Source: Heliocidaris tuberculata (Eukaryota > Echinodermata > Echinoidea > Camarodonta > Echinometridae). From it: a stretch of DNA of 64,000 nucleotides. The position numbers and the translations under genes are program-made. Under the pieces are notes generated by a model. It was not told the DNA's origin and ran no database searches. It saw only the letters and a list, made by a program, of their open reading frames with translations. Below, in pieces: positions 35,184 to 45,703 of the stretch; the stretch's first letter is position 1; every line of letters starts with the position of its first letter. Location: the NCBI GenBank assembly GCA_025618425.1, contig CM046850.1:1192819-1256818 (forward strand), given 5' to 3'.

Positions 35184-37317
35184 TTATCAGGCCTTGCCTT
35201 AAAATTTTGAATTATGAGTTAACAAAGTGATAAGCGAAATGTAATACCCTCAAAGAGTTTTTAAATTTCGCCCAATAACTATTTATGAGAGGAAAAGGAA
35301 TTAAATCATGTGCACATGCAGCCTGTATACATGTACTTGTCTTCAGGAACCATTCAAGTCAGATTCGAGGTACAGGATTTGTATGTGGTATATTTGCATA
35401 TATTATTTGGTTAGATCATACCCTTTATATGTGTATGCCCACAAGTTTATGAGAATTCCTGTTAATTCAAAGTAGAGATGTATTATGATATAATTTGCAT
35501 TTCCATATAAATTCTATCAAAAACAAAGTAAAGCAGACTATGATTATGCCAGTGTGTATATTCATTTTTTATTTTTTTTTGCCATCTACATGTTTTCCTA
35601 CAAATTTTCAAAACATCAAATATCTCTTGATAGATATCTATCTTAATGAGTATGAAACATACTTTGAAGAAAAAAAAGAATACTATACAACTACAGTTTT
35701 TCATGACATATAATTCGTGGGTTTGTTTTTAAAGAAACAATCAACTTCAGAATACAGATAAGAGATAATGTTTGTGACACTGACTGTATGTGATTTGAGG
35801 TACGATATTCAAAAGAAAATCCTGTCCAGAGCAGTAAATGCATTGCTATGCCCTTTTTGGAAATGAAGATAATAAAACTATTATTTCATATTACATTTTG
35901 ATACTATTCGCTATTATATGAGTTCTAGCACACTTTACCATGTGCTTCAACTCTAAATAAAAGTACATGTAGAAGGCCTCACTGTCTGCAAGTCTCTCAT
36001 ATTAACATTTTTGTTACATGTATATCTAAAGCACTCCCTTTGGGCTTTGAGCAACACAATATACATGTAATACACAATTAAAGACCGAAATACAAATACA
36101 TTTTAGATTTTAGTACAAATTAAGAATCACATATCATAAAAACTGATTCATCAAGCAAAGCATTTTCTGTGTGAAAACATATATATCTCAGGCATTGTAT
36201 AATGCTGTCTTCAATATCCTATTTAAAGGTGGGGATCAAAGTGCCCTGTGGTCACCCTTGAGGCCATTTGCTGCACCCGTCCCCTGTGCCCATTCCCTCT
36301 GCTATGTATTCAATGTTGTCAACAATGCTCATATTGTATTTTAAATGATATAATTTTCAAGAACTTGATTTAACTTAACCTATTTCCATTTTATTACACA
36401 TCATGTTAACGTCACATCCGAAACAAGCTCAAATCATTAAATTATGAATTTTTAAAACAATTTTCTTGAAAAATTTTCAGTGACTGTACCGTTTTCTTTT
36501 TATGTAAGCGTTCATATTCTTATTCTATTTAAAGCCCCTCCATGCATGTTTAACTATGAAAACAATGAAAATGTAGTTGTCATTTTCTGAAAATTGTCAA
36601 TTTTTCGTGAAAATTATGTAAAAATAGAAAAAAGGCAACATTTTTCTCAATTTTTTCTTCTTATTTTGAAGCATATATAACAAGCATTAGAAAATGATAT
36701 GAAGAATTTAAAAAGTTACTCTTAGATTGCCCTCAGGACGCTAATTCGAAGTAGATAATGCAACTGCAAATTAAGTTTTTCTAAAGTTTGCTGTCCTCTA
36801 CCAATCAAACTAAAGAAGCTTATGCACGGCCTATACTTTTTTCTTAAAATATAAACCTTAGGCAACATTTCTGCAAAGGTTTCAAAGTGAAAAGCATAAT
36901 TCTAAAATTTGGTCATTTTGTCCACCTAGTTACACCATTCATCTGAAATAGAGCCATATATTATACAAAGGACATTTTATACCGAATCACGAGTCTCTCC
37001 TTCCTCACTATAATTTCATACACTATTACCACAGTCACAAGATTGGCATTGAGCCCCACGATAAACTTGGCAAACAACAACTTCTTGCACATCTTATGGT
37101 TGTAGAATGGAAAGGTATAAACTAATATAAAACTAATTTTGAGACACCGAAAACTTACCTTGTTTGAGATCTTATTCCTCTAACTTTTTACTCTGTTTCT
37201 AAATTTGTTTTTTAATTGTGTCTCTTTGCCTAATTTATCGAGACATTAAATACGTGATAGATTTCTTTAATTTTTTAACATAACCAAATTATATATTTTG
37301 TGTCCTAATAATATAGG
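35184..37317. other. Non-coding AT-rich region
   Basis: No gene recognised. One further TCACATCCGAAACA motif at about 36412. The segment around 36230-36310 is locally GC-richer ('gtggtcacccttgaggccat') but has no splice-bounded frame I can support. Confidence 0.5.
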
Positions 37318-37367
37318 TTTTCCCGGCCAATTTCGCACTCTTTTCAGTCAATTTAATAAAACGCTTA

Positions 37368-37434
<67 letters not shown>

Positions 37435-38352
37435 ACATCGTTTACCCCATCTTCTGTCATTCAAAACTGTATTTCAGTCATTCAATTTAGCGTTTCCACG
37501 CAAGGGATTTTGCTTTTGTAATCATTCAAATCCATTTCCGTGCATTCAAATTAGCACGTATGTAAGAATCATTCAAATTCATGTAGGCAACTACCGGAAG
37601 GACACCTCGGGCATGTCGGACATTCAAATTTTCAAATAGGCAGTCAAATTCGGAACATGTTCATTCAATTTAACATGCAAGTTATTACCCCCCCCCCCCC
37701 GTTTTGTTTATAATTCCCTCTAAATAAGGCTGATTTCTAATTTAATTTCCTTCTTGAGTCCATAATATAGTAGACCTTATTGTCCCGTAGCTACTTGTAA
37801 ATTTCAAAAGATGGATTGTATTCTGTAGATTTCACAAAGCCACGCAAGTTGCAATGGGGAATATACCTAAAGGTTAATTTGAAAATATAAGCCTATACTT
37901 GGAAGGAGTAGACAACACAATATCAGAAAACCAGTATCCCTTATGTTGTTGGTTTTTCTCATCGAACTATAGGTCATTGTATAGGGTAACTTTTAAAACC
38001 CTTCTTTATATCTACTTATAAGATGAGGTTACATTTTCTATAGCATCTCCTGCATGAATAGCGGTATAAGAGCTTTCATTTGTCTTCTAGTCTTCTAAAA
38101 TGTTTTCTAACATTTAGTGTGTCCTCAATTACAAAGAAAATAATTATATTTGTAAGTTCTCTCTCGCGACCTACAGTTGTTTCATGTTTTTATATATACA
38201 TCCACGAGCACGCGACAAAAAAAGAGTAAACCTTTATTCGCTCAAACGATGGGATTTTTAAAATTCGCCATAACCAAAAACATGTAGGTCCTATCTTGAA
38301 TGGCAAATACCATGTCAAACACATAATACAAGACAATAGGAAAATATCACAA

Positions 38353-38383
<31 letters not shown>

Positions 38384-38716
38384 GGGGGGGGGGGGGGTAA
38401 ATTGAATGCTCAAAACGCTAAATTGGATGCTCCAATATGAATTCGAATGCCGGAACGCGTTTGTTGCGTGATGACCATGCGATGCTAAATTGAATGAAGG
38501 CTTTATGAAATACGTGCGTGACCTATGAACTTGAATGAAAAGAGTGTTAATTTAACTTCCTGAAATTTAAATTTGAATGCTTCCGATATGAATTCCAATG
38601 CACAGATCTGAGATCATGAATTTGAACTGCCGAAGCGCGGCATGGCGAATTGAATTGAATGCTCGTAAAAAGTCGTAAATGACTGACAAAGTTGTGAAAT
38701 TGGCAGGGAAAATTAT
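37318..38716. mobile_element. 1.4-kb TIR element with CATTCAA subterminal repeats
   Basis: The terminal repeat TTTTCCCGGCCAATTTCGCA on the left is matched inverted on the right (TTTTCCCTGCCAATTTCACA), followed inside by 'cagtcatt'. The left half carries many CATTCAAATT-type words and the right half the inverse, AATTTGAATG, so the element is symmetric at motif level. It contains an (AT)n tract (37371-37431), C13, T30 and G12 runs. No transposase. Target duplication unclear. Confidence 0.7.
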
Positions 38717-38992
38717 ATATTATATCTTTGAAATGTGTTTATATATGTTAGTGTTTACACCTTATCTGAACTTTTTCATTCTAATATGTTTTGTAATATT
38801 TTTCTAAGCTTTATCTTAATTTCTGTGATTATTTTCTCATATTTGCTATGCATGTAATTTTTGTTTTGATACTTGTATTTATATTTTATTACTCATTGTA
38901 TTTTATTGATACATGGCCGTATTGTAAATCAGCCAAGTAGCTGAATTGGGCTTTTACCATGTTTAAATCAATCAATCAATCAATCAATCACA
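38717..38992 (+). mobile_element. LINE 3' end with (AATC)n tail
   Basis: A T-rich 3' UTR-like segment ending with a small hairpin (catggccg...gcttttaccatg) and five repeats of AATC. This is the usual 3' terminus of severely 5'-truncated CR1/L2-group LINEs. No coding part remains. Confidence 0.55.
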
Positions 38993-39300
38993 CGGCACTC
39001 CGGACTAGCTCGTCACTGTGTTTGCCCTACGCCATTTTGCCACGCCTACTTTTTCTTCCGCCCCTCTGTCTTTTTTCTGGGATTTCCCTACCTTGCATGC
39101 ATGTCATACAATCATTGAATCTAGGGCTATTATTACTGTGTGCTGATGATAGGGATAAATACAGCGCTTTCAAAGCCGACTGATCATTAGCTACAAAGAT
39201 ACCAACTATAGAATAGGAGAGAAGATTTCAAGTATTAATCTACGACCATTACAGATCAGTCATTATTTCAAGTTTAATCGAATTAAATAGCAGATTCAAC

Positions 39301-39738
39301 ATGGCTAAGCCCAATATGCCACAGAGAAAACGATCTGCTGTTGATTTAGAGGAGAAAGCCGTAATCAAGCGGCAGTATTCTGAGCGAACACTCATTGCAA
39401 ATAAAATTGAAAACTGTCTCTCTTTAGGGAACGCATCTCCTAGAGTTATGGAGGACCAAGTGCCCCTAACTCTGTCTCCTAAATTCGAGGGGGCACAACA
39501 AGCCAATGGGGACTCAAAGTCCAAAAGATCCAAACCCTACATCGAGCGCGAATGTCGCCCCGAATCGCAGAACGATCACTACTATTTGAGCGAGGATGTG
39601 GAGAACAAGCAAGTGTCATTCACCCAGGAAGTGGTGGATGATGTCCCGATCAAGACGAAGACGACTGAATACGAGCTGGAGGGTGAAGGTGAGGACGAAC
39701 CCGACGGATTGGTCGTTGACAATGTGGCGCCACATCAT
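39301..39738 (+). CDS. IL-1-like gene exon 1: prodomain
   Basis: 146 codons, starting MAKPNMPQRKRSAVD and ending VVDNVAPHH before donor GTAAGG (phase 0). Acidic C-terminal half (EGEGEDEPDG) after basic clusters. It has no hydrophobic leader and no membrane segment. Reading past the donor gives 21 unrelated residues and a stop, so splicing is needed. Confidence 0.8.
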
Positions 39739-42700
39739 GTAAGGATATTCTCTAATATTTTGTTCAATAATATCATAATGTTACGGCTATTGCAAGCTAT
39801 CTAATGAAATGATAATCCTCATACCCCCCCCCCCCCCCTCTCTCTCTCTGGTCACATCTTATGAAATGTATATTTAATCATTTTTTCTAGCTGTGAATCA
39901 CATTTAGATCACGATGGATGATTTTTTTTTTGGACAGATCATTATTCTTCATCTAACTTTATAATTATATTCCATAACTAATGTCACATTTTCACATTCT
40001 CGTCGTATTAGGAGGTGATTTGCAGTGGGAAGAAGCCCGATTATGCCGTAAAAACGTCACAAGTATCTTATATCAGTCAGGATAAAGATGGTGATAAACA
40101 GATCTATCTCAATGTTACAGAAGAAGAAGTTACCATGGGAAATTATACTGATGATAGAGGTGAGTAACGATGGTAACTGGACAGATGAGATTGATGATGA
40201 TCATGATGATTGTGGTGGTGTGGTGGTGGTGATGATGGTGGTGATGATGATGGTGATGATGATGATGATGATCATGAGATGGTGATGATGATGGTGATGT
40301 TGATGATGGTGATGGTGATGATACTCGCTCAGTTTCGTTGTTTGTATACTTTTATCCCAAGTTTACACTCTTAAAATGTTGGGTAAATTTAGTTGGGTAA
40401 CTGCTGGTTGGTTAAAAATATTCCCAATTCTGGGCTATTATTAACCAACTGGACACTCGAGTGGTGTAACCAATATTGGTCAATACTTTTTACCTAAATA
40501 TTGGGCATATATTTACCAACAGTATTTGGTAATTATGGGTTGGGTACTTGTTGCCCTGTAGTTGTGTAATTTTGTCACATTTCCTTTGCCAGTTGGGTAA
40601 ATTTTGTTGGGTAACTGATGGTTGGTTAGAAATTCGCTTTTGCCCAACTTGTGGTAAATATTTTTACCCAATATTGGGGAAAACACTTATATGAATATTC
40701 ATGAATTTTTAGTAGCGTATGGTTTGGGGTGGCCCGATTTACTAACTGTCACCGAATGCATAAAAAAATATAAGGGGTATATAAGAGCTTGCACTAGTTT
40801 GCACTAACTGGATAGGATAGGACTAGGATAGGATAGGTTAAGATACAGGATAGGATAGCTTAAAATAGGATAGGTTAGGATTGATTAGGTTAAGACCCAG
40901 AAGGACGTAACAAGCAGATTTCATTTTTTTTTACCTAGGTTGGAGGAAAAAGGAAACAATAAATTGGGCAGCTGAATTTGCCCAACCACATGATATTTGT
41001 TACCAAACAGCTGAACAAATAGAGGGTTGGGCAATCCTATTGGGTAAGATTGGTTGGGCAATAATTACCCAACTGAGAATATAACCAACAGTTGGGCAAT
41101 TGTAGAGTTGGGTAAAATCTAATGGGTCACCAACTGATGGGCAATTTAATTTGCCCAACAACATAGTAAATGGATTGCCCAACATCAGTTGGGCAAATTT
41201 CAACCAAAAGTTGTGTGGACAGTATGTTGCCCAGTGTTGGTTAAAAATTGGGCATTTTTTTGCCCAACTTTTTTAAGAGTGTAGGTCGATCTATATTATC
41301 AAGAATGATTTGAAAATTTTAAGAAAAAACATCATTTCTCCTCTGCAGCAAAATTTTATTTTGACTTTATCGCGGTATCGGGTACGCCAAACGGCCAGCG
41401 CTGTGTTATTCGAAATGCCAAAACGAATAAAATCTACAATGCGGTACAGAACAACATGGAGGTATGAACTCACTGTAATAATTGTAAAAATTTTGCCCTA
41501 TTCATGTTTTGCCCTTGATGTTTGATGTCTTATAATTGGCGTTTACTTATACGAGCCACAGTAAACTAACGATATACCCTGTCTGCAAAACAAAAACAAA
41601 AACAAAACGAAAACAAGACAGAAAAATGAAATTGGCGTTTCTTTAACCTTGGCTCTCTGGATAAGAAGCACTGATTTGTTTTAAATTTTTGATAAATCAC
41701 TCTATCCATTTAGATTTACAATGGTCCCAACGTGGCATGCATGGATGAAATAATTTTCTTACAATTTCTCATTTATATTTGAAAAATATCGATGTGGTAG
41801 GAAATTAATTTACAATTTCATTTTCAAAAAAATCAGTCATTGCTGACAACCATTTAAACTTTGCATTTCTGATTAAGAGCGAATCATACAGACAAACATG
41901 ATCTATTTAAGTTGCACCAATTTCTTGTTAAACCTATTATTTTCTTTTTCTTTTTCTTCAGGAGGTAAAGGATTGGTCTGTAGTTCCCGATCAAGCATGT
42001 ATGCTGAACAAAGAAAATAGGAATTGTGTCATTCTGTTCGAATCAGTTAGGCTCAGAGGTAATTATTAACTCTCCCCAAAATAATATTTAGTGATATTGG
42101 ATGCGTTAGATAAAGCAAATGTTTTGAAGAAGAAGAAGAAGAAGAAGAAGAAGAAGAAGAAGAAGAAGAAGAAGAAGAAGAAGAAGAAGAAGAAGAAGAA
42201 GAAGAAGAAGAAGAAGAAGAAGAAGAAGAAGAAGAAGAAGAAGAAGAAGAAGAAGAAGAAGAAGAAGAAGAAGAAGAAGAAGAAGAAGAAGAAGAAGAAG
42301 AAGAAGAAGAAGAAGAAGAAGAAGAAGAATAGGGAGGAGAAGAAGGAGGAGGAGGATAAGGAGAGGGATAAGAAGCAGAAGAAGAAGAAGAAGAAGAAGA
42401 AGAAGAAGAAGAAGAAGAGGAAGAAAAAGAAGAAGAAGAAGAAAAAGAAAAGAAGAAGAAGAAGGAGAAAAAAAAAAAGAAAAGAAGAAGAAGAAGAAGA
42501 ATGAAAATGAGATGACGGAGGAGGAGGGGGAGGAGGGGGAGGAAATGATCTGGCCAGGTACATTCCGCCGCTGAATAAGCTGATGGCGGAAAAAAAAATG
42601 TCACTCATGCTGTTGATGGGTTAAAAAAAAAAGGGGGGGGGGGTGAAAACTAGGCCTTATGAATTTCGGGTCTCCTGTTAGAAGAGGGCCCTTTATCAGT

Positions 42701-42864
42701 GGATGCAGAGTCGATGCATTTAGTCATATAGACCTACTATCAGTCAATCTCTTGTCCACCATCTAGGTCATTACCTCACATACGATGGAGCGTCACTGAA
42801 ATTGTCTCCATACTCCGGCCACATTACACCTTGTGGTGGCTCTTTTGCTATTAAATCTGTTTAG
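39301..42864 (+). CDS. Candidate interleukin-1/IL-18-like cytokine precursor, five exons, 297 aa
   Basis: Joined exons 39301-39738, 40012-40159, 41349-41461, 41962-42058 and 42767-42864. All have GT donors and pyrimidine-rich AG acceptors, and the phases match. No signal peptide. Residues 1-140 are a charged prodomain with basic clusters (RKR 9-11, KSKR 73-76), ending LVVD140. Residues 141-297 (157 aa, the mature IL-18/IL-1 size) alternate short hydrophobic strands and turns: KFYFDF, NGQRCVIRN, NCVILFESVRL, HYLTYDGASLKL and SFAIKSV at the very end. FESV (259-262) followed by G266-H-Y-L-T resembles the IL-1 family signature F-x-S-[ASLV]-x2-P-x2-[FY]-[LI], with Arg in place of Pro. If correct it would be secreted without a leader, after protease cleavage, to act on an IL-1R/TIR-type receptor. 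An in-frame stop lies upstream (about 39213) and the ATG context is aacATGg. Family assignment is an inference by eye. FGF-like or another beta-trefoil, or an unrelated fold, remain possible. Confidence 0.62.
40012..40159 (+). CDS. IL-1-like gene exon 2
   Basis: 49 codons plus one base, acceptor ...TATTAG, donor GTGAGT. Residues 147-195 include YAVKTSQVSYISQDKDGD and QIYLNV, which read as the first beta-hairpins. Cys150 is the first cysteine of the putative mature part. Confidence 0.8.
40184..40325. repeat. (GAT/GGT)n microsatellite in intron 2 of the IL-1-like gene
   Basis: Imperfect GATGAT/GGTGGTGATG repeats directly after exon 2's donor. The short open frame crossing the splice site here is repeat read-through. 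Confidence 0.85.
40366..41281. mobile_element. 916-bp TA-flanked TIR element (Tc1/mariner-type target) in intron 2
   Basis: Begins CACTCTTAAAATGTTGGGTA and ends with the inverse (GCCCAACTTTTTTAAGAGTG). TA lies immediately outside both ends. The interior is filled with TTGGGTAA/TTGCCCAAC words in both orientations and a degenerate GGATA tract (about 40805-40880). Similar CACTCTTAAAA-TTGGGTAA elements are familiar in fish genomes. No transposase. Confidence 0.75.
41349..41461 (+). CDS. IL-1-like gene exon 3
   Basis: Completes a split codon (Ala196) and encodes residues up to 233, KFYFDFIAVSGTPNGQRC then VIRNAKTNKIYNAV. Acceptor CTCTGCAG, donor GTATGA (phase 0). The strand-turn-strand pattern resembles the second trefoil repeat of IL-18. 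Confidence 0.8.
41962..42058 (+). CDS. IL-1-like gene exon 4 (FESV motif)
   Basis: Residues 234-265, ending NCVILFESVRLR, with strong acceptor TTTTTCTTCAG and donor GTAATT (phase 1). FES followed by a small or aliphatic residue is the most recognisable IL-1 family word. The intron after it carries a ~200-bp (GAA)n tract. Confidence 0.8.
42126..42510. repeat. (GAA)n microsatellite in intron 4 of the IL-1-like gene
   Basis: An almost pure (GAA)n run to 42329, then interrupted GAA/GGA to about 42510. Long poly-Lys, Glu, Ser and Phe frames on both strands are artefacts. GAA runs can form triplexes and impede transcription, and this one lies between the FESV exon and the last exon. Confidence 0.95.
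42767..42864 (+). CDS. IL-1-like gene exon 5, last coding exon
   Basis: Acceptor CTTGTCCACCATCTAG. In the required phase it gives G266 then HYLTYDGASLKLSPYSGH and ...GGSFAIKSV before TAG. The spacing between the motif G-H-Y-L and the hydrophobic C-terminal strand is about 30 residues, as in IL-1 family members. It was found by searching for a phase-1 exon. It is the only such exon with a plausible ending seen nearby. Confidence 0.72.
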
Positions 42865-44340
42865 ACCTCTTCTGCAACAAGATCATGGTATGAGTAATGA
42901 GATCATCTTCAAGGTCACCATCTAGGCCATCGTCAAGATCATTGTGATTATCAAAATGAAGGTCATTATTAGGGTCATTTTTAATGTCATTGTATCAAGC
43001 GTGATACACATGTGTCCCTGGTTATTGTAGTGAATGTGGTAGTGAATGTGGTGTAACATGCATGTGTTTCAGTTTCGGATCTGGGAGGGGGGGGGGGGGC
43101 TTTAATACACCCCCTGCAAATCCAAATGTGGAATAGCATAGGTACACAAAACAAAAAGTTCACAAATTTGGGAGCATCCCTGGCGAAATTTTGTTAGTAC
43201 TCCCAAAATGCCGTTGGAACCTTTTTTTTTCCTTCTTTTTTTTTTCTTTTCGGAGATTTTGCGCCTATAGGAGAAAAGGCTGCAACATGATTGTTTTATT
43301 AACACATGTGTATACCTAAGAATGTACATGCCAACTGTGAATTAGTGCTGTAAGATACATGTTACCAATATTAAAAGTTGAATGAATTAAGTATTGGTTA
43401 TCTTAGAGAAAGCACATCGTGATTGAAAATGTTGGCCTACAGAGTAATAAACTACTTTGTGTGTTCGTATGCAACCTAGTTTATATGATTTGTCTATTCT
43501 CACTGTTATGTTTCGTTATGATTTCATTATTTTCATAATAGTACTGCAGGTTACATATTTTAATACCGATGTAAAAGTTGTTGTTGATATCATATCTTTA
43601 TTCAAGAAAAGTAGAATACATTTTACAAGGTAAACCTAGCATATAAGTCCAGCATGGTTTGAAAGAGAACGAATATGAAATCTTCAAGTCATACTTATAA
43701 ACTGAAATGTATTTCTATTAAATATGAACTCATGATCTAGGTGAAGAATTATAGTACATGTACTGTAATCCCGATGGGTAAGCTTGATCCATCCAGAGTA
43801 TATATAACCAACTGACATGAAATCATCCATATTAAATCAATTGGTGCTCTAATTACAATTTTTGAGATTACAAATGAAAAAAAAAGAAGAATATTGTAGG
43901 CCTGCTATCTTTTTGAAAAAACACTATTTTTGTAACTAGAGAGCTAATATATGTAACATTCAAATTATAGTTATTGGAATATTACATTTCAATCACAAAT
44001 TCACGCTCTTTGCATATAGGTTGCTGTTGTAAATAGTATTTGTAAATATGATATTCATATTATTTTCACGCGCTTATGTCCTACAAACCATTCTCTGTAT
44101 GAGAACATTGCACTTGCTGTAGTTTCTGAGACACTTTGTTTATTTTTATTGTTTATAGCGCCATCATCATTCGTATAAATCTAAGGAAAAAAACCCAATA
44201 AACGAATATGAAAGAGTAAACATAGATCGAGATCAGTTTTTCGTGGAAGTAAAATATATAAAAATGTGCATTTTTTTTTGTATTAGCTAATTGACATGTA
44301 TGGTAGCACTCACCGGATAATATTATTTGTATAACATATT
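42865..44340. other. 3' flank of the IL-1-like gene, no further gene seen
   Basis: Presumed 3' UTR then AT-rich intergenic DNA. Includes a 'gtgaatgtggta' direct repeat (43030), G12 at about 43088 and poly-T tracts. No second IL-1-like exon set recognised. Confidence 0.5.
43446..43451 (+). terminator. Possible polyadenylation signal of the IL-1-like gene
   Basis: AATAAA about 580 bp after the stop codon, followed by 'ctactttgtgtgttcg', which is GT-rich. It is the first canonical hexamer I noticed downstream. Weak support only. Confidence 0.35.
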
Positions 44341-44480
44341 CTAGGGCCCTGTTAAATAAACCTTACTATTAATAATAACTGTCACAATTTTAAAGCGAAG
44401 TTTGTTTAAAGACAGCCAATCAAAATAATGAATTGATTTCTGGAGCTTATATTAAATGTTATGATTATTACTGAACAAGT
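44341..44480 (+). mobile_element. Remnant of a gggccctgtt-type MITE
   Basis: 'agggccctgttaaataaacc', 'ataataactgtcaca', 'agccaatcaaaat' and 'atttctggagctta' follow the same order as in the intact element at 56948-57101. The right terminus is decayed. Confidence 0.55.
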
Positions 44481-44639
44481 TTTCTTTTAATTCAACAGTG
44501 TCCTGCATGGTTGTTAGCTGATATATCATTAAAAAAAATAGATTTTATATAAATAAATAAAGAAGTATTTCCACGTGAATAAATAATAAATAATAAATAA
44601 GAAGTATGGAAATGCAATATTGATGAGATCATTTTTATG

Positions 44640-44786
44640 AGATTCATATAAAAAAAAAATAGTAAAGGGGAGGGAGTGAGGAAATATGGGACTTATAGAT
44701 GTAGGGGGAGAGAGGGGGAGAGGTTGGGAGTGAACTGATGAGAGTGAAAGAAAAAAACATAGAGGGAAAATATGAAGAGAGGAACA

Positions 44787-44831
<45 letters not shown>

Positions 44832-44945
44832 GGGTGGGGAGAGAACTGGTGAGAGGAAAAGAGAAAAACATAAAGGGAAAAGATGAAGAGAGGAAAAGAT
44901 AGATAGATAGAAGGAGGGGGGGGGGAACTGATGAGAGGGAAAGAG
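44640..44945. repeat. GA-rich tandem region
   Basis: Three diverged ~100-bp units ('gaactgatgagagtgaaag...aacatagagggaaaatatga') around a (GA)n core. No gene. Confidence 0.8.
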
Positions 44946-45010
44946 AACAACATAGTTGCTAAATATAAATATGTAAAGGGTATATCAATTTAACGGTTAA
45001 TAAAGCTCAT

Positions 45011-45350
45011 TATAAAACGGGTTCAAGAATGTAGCCATCCTGATTGGTCAAATAACACCACGTGACCGTGCAAAAAAAAAAAAGTACTAACGCACGGCGA
45101 GGGGACTAACGCACAGCTAATCCAGATCAACTCTAAGATTGTAAGAAAACACTAAGATTGTAGACCCGTTTTATAAAACTATTAAAACATGGTTGTGAGT
45201 TCGTGCGTTTATGCGATCCGGCAACACGCAGGTTTTTATCGTGGTGTCTAACACACTCGGCTACGCCTCGTGCGTTAGTACACCACGATAAAAACCTTTG
45301 TGTTGCCGGATCGCACTAACGCACTCCCAACCATGTATTAATAGTATACT
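45011..45350. mobile_element. Two adjacent foldback elements
   Basis: 45011-45177 has inverted ends (ttataaaacgggttcaagaa ... gacccgttttataa). 45178-45350 is a hairpin with ~60-bp arms (acatggttg...gcgatccggcaacac...ggtttttatcgtggtgt) around the loop 'cggctacgcctcgtgcg'. GC-richer than the surroundings; no protein. Confidence 0.7.
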
Positions 45351-45703
45351 AACACAGTTGAGTATTTTCATTGTAGATATATATATATATATATATACAT
45401 ATATATTGCATCGGGCTCTGCGGTGAAATAAGGATATACTCTTCCGCTTCCGAATAGTTCTACGTGCATTGGCACATGTTACACTGAGAAATCCGATAAA
45501 AATGGATGGTATTCTTTTAAATCTTTTAATTCCGCAAGCCTATGTTCCGTCCCAGAAATTTTATTTTATTGTATTGTATTCTATTCATTTATTCACGGTT
45601 TTAAAAAAATCGCTCACATTCAGGAAAGAACAGACTGCTTTTCAGAGAGTCCGTGAAGGAAAAATCGCTGGGAAAGACTTCGACATGGCTTTTAGGCTCA
45701 TTG

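Noticed and set aside
39249..39533. 94-codon antisense open frame over the cytokine-like exon 1
   Set aside because: Antisense shadow of a spliced, phase-consistent coding exon; no motif.
42053..42608. Long Ser/Phe/Lys/Glu-rich open frames
   Set aside because: Read-through of the (GAA)n microsatellite in all frames.
39301..42864. FGF-like alternative for the five-exon gene
   Set aside because: N-C-V-I-L-F-E vaguely recalls the FGF signature, but the C-x-F-x-E spacing is off by one and there is no signal peptide. FESV...GHYL fits IL-1 better. Kept as the main alternative, not excluded.
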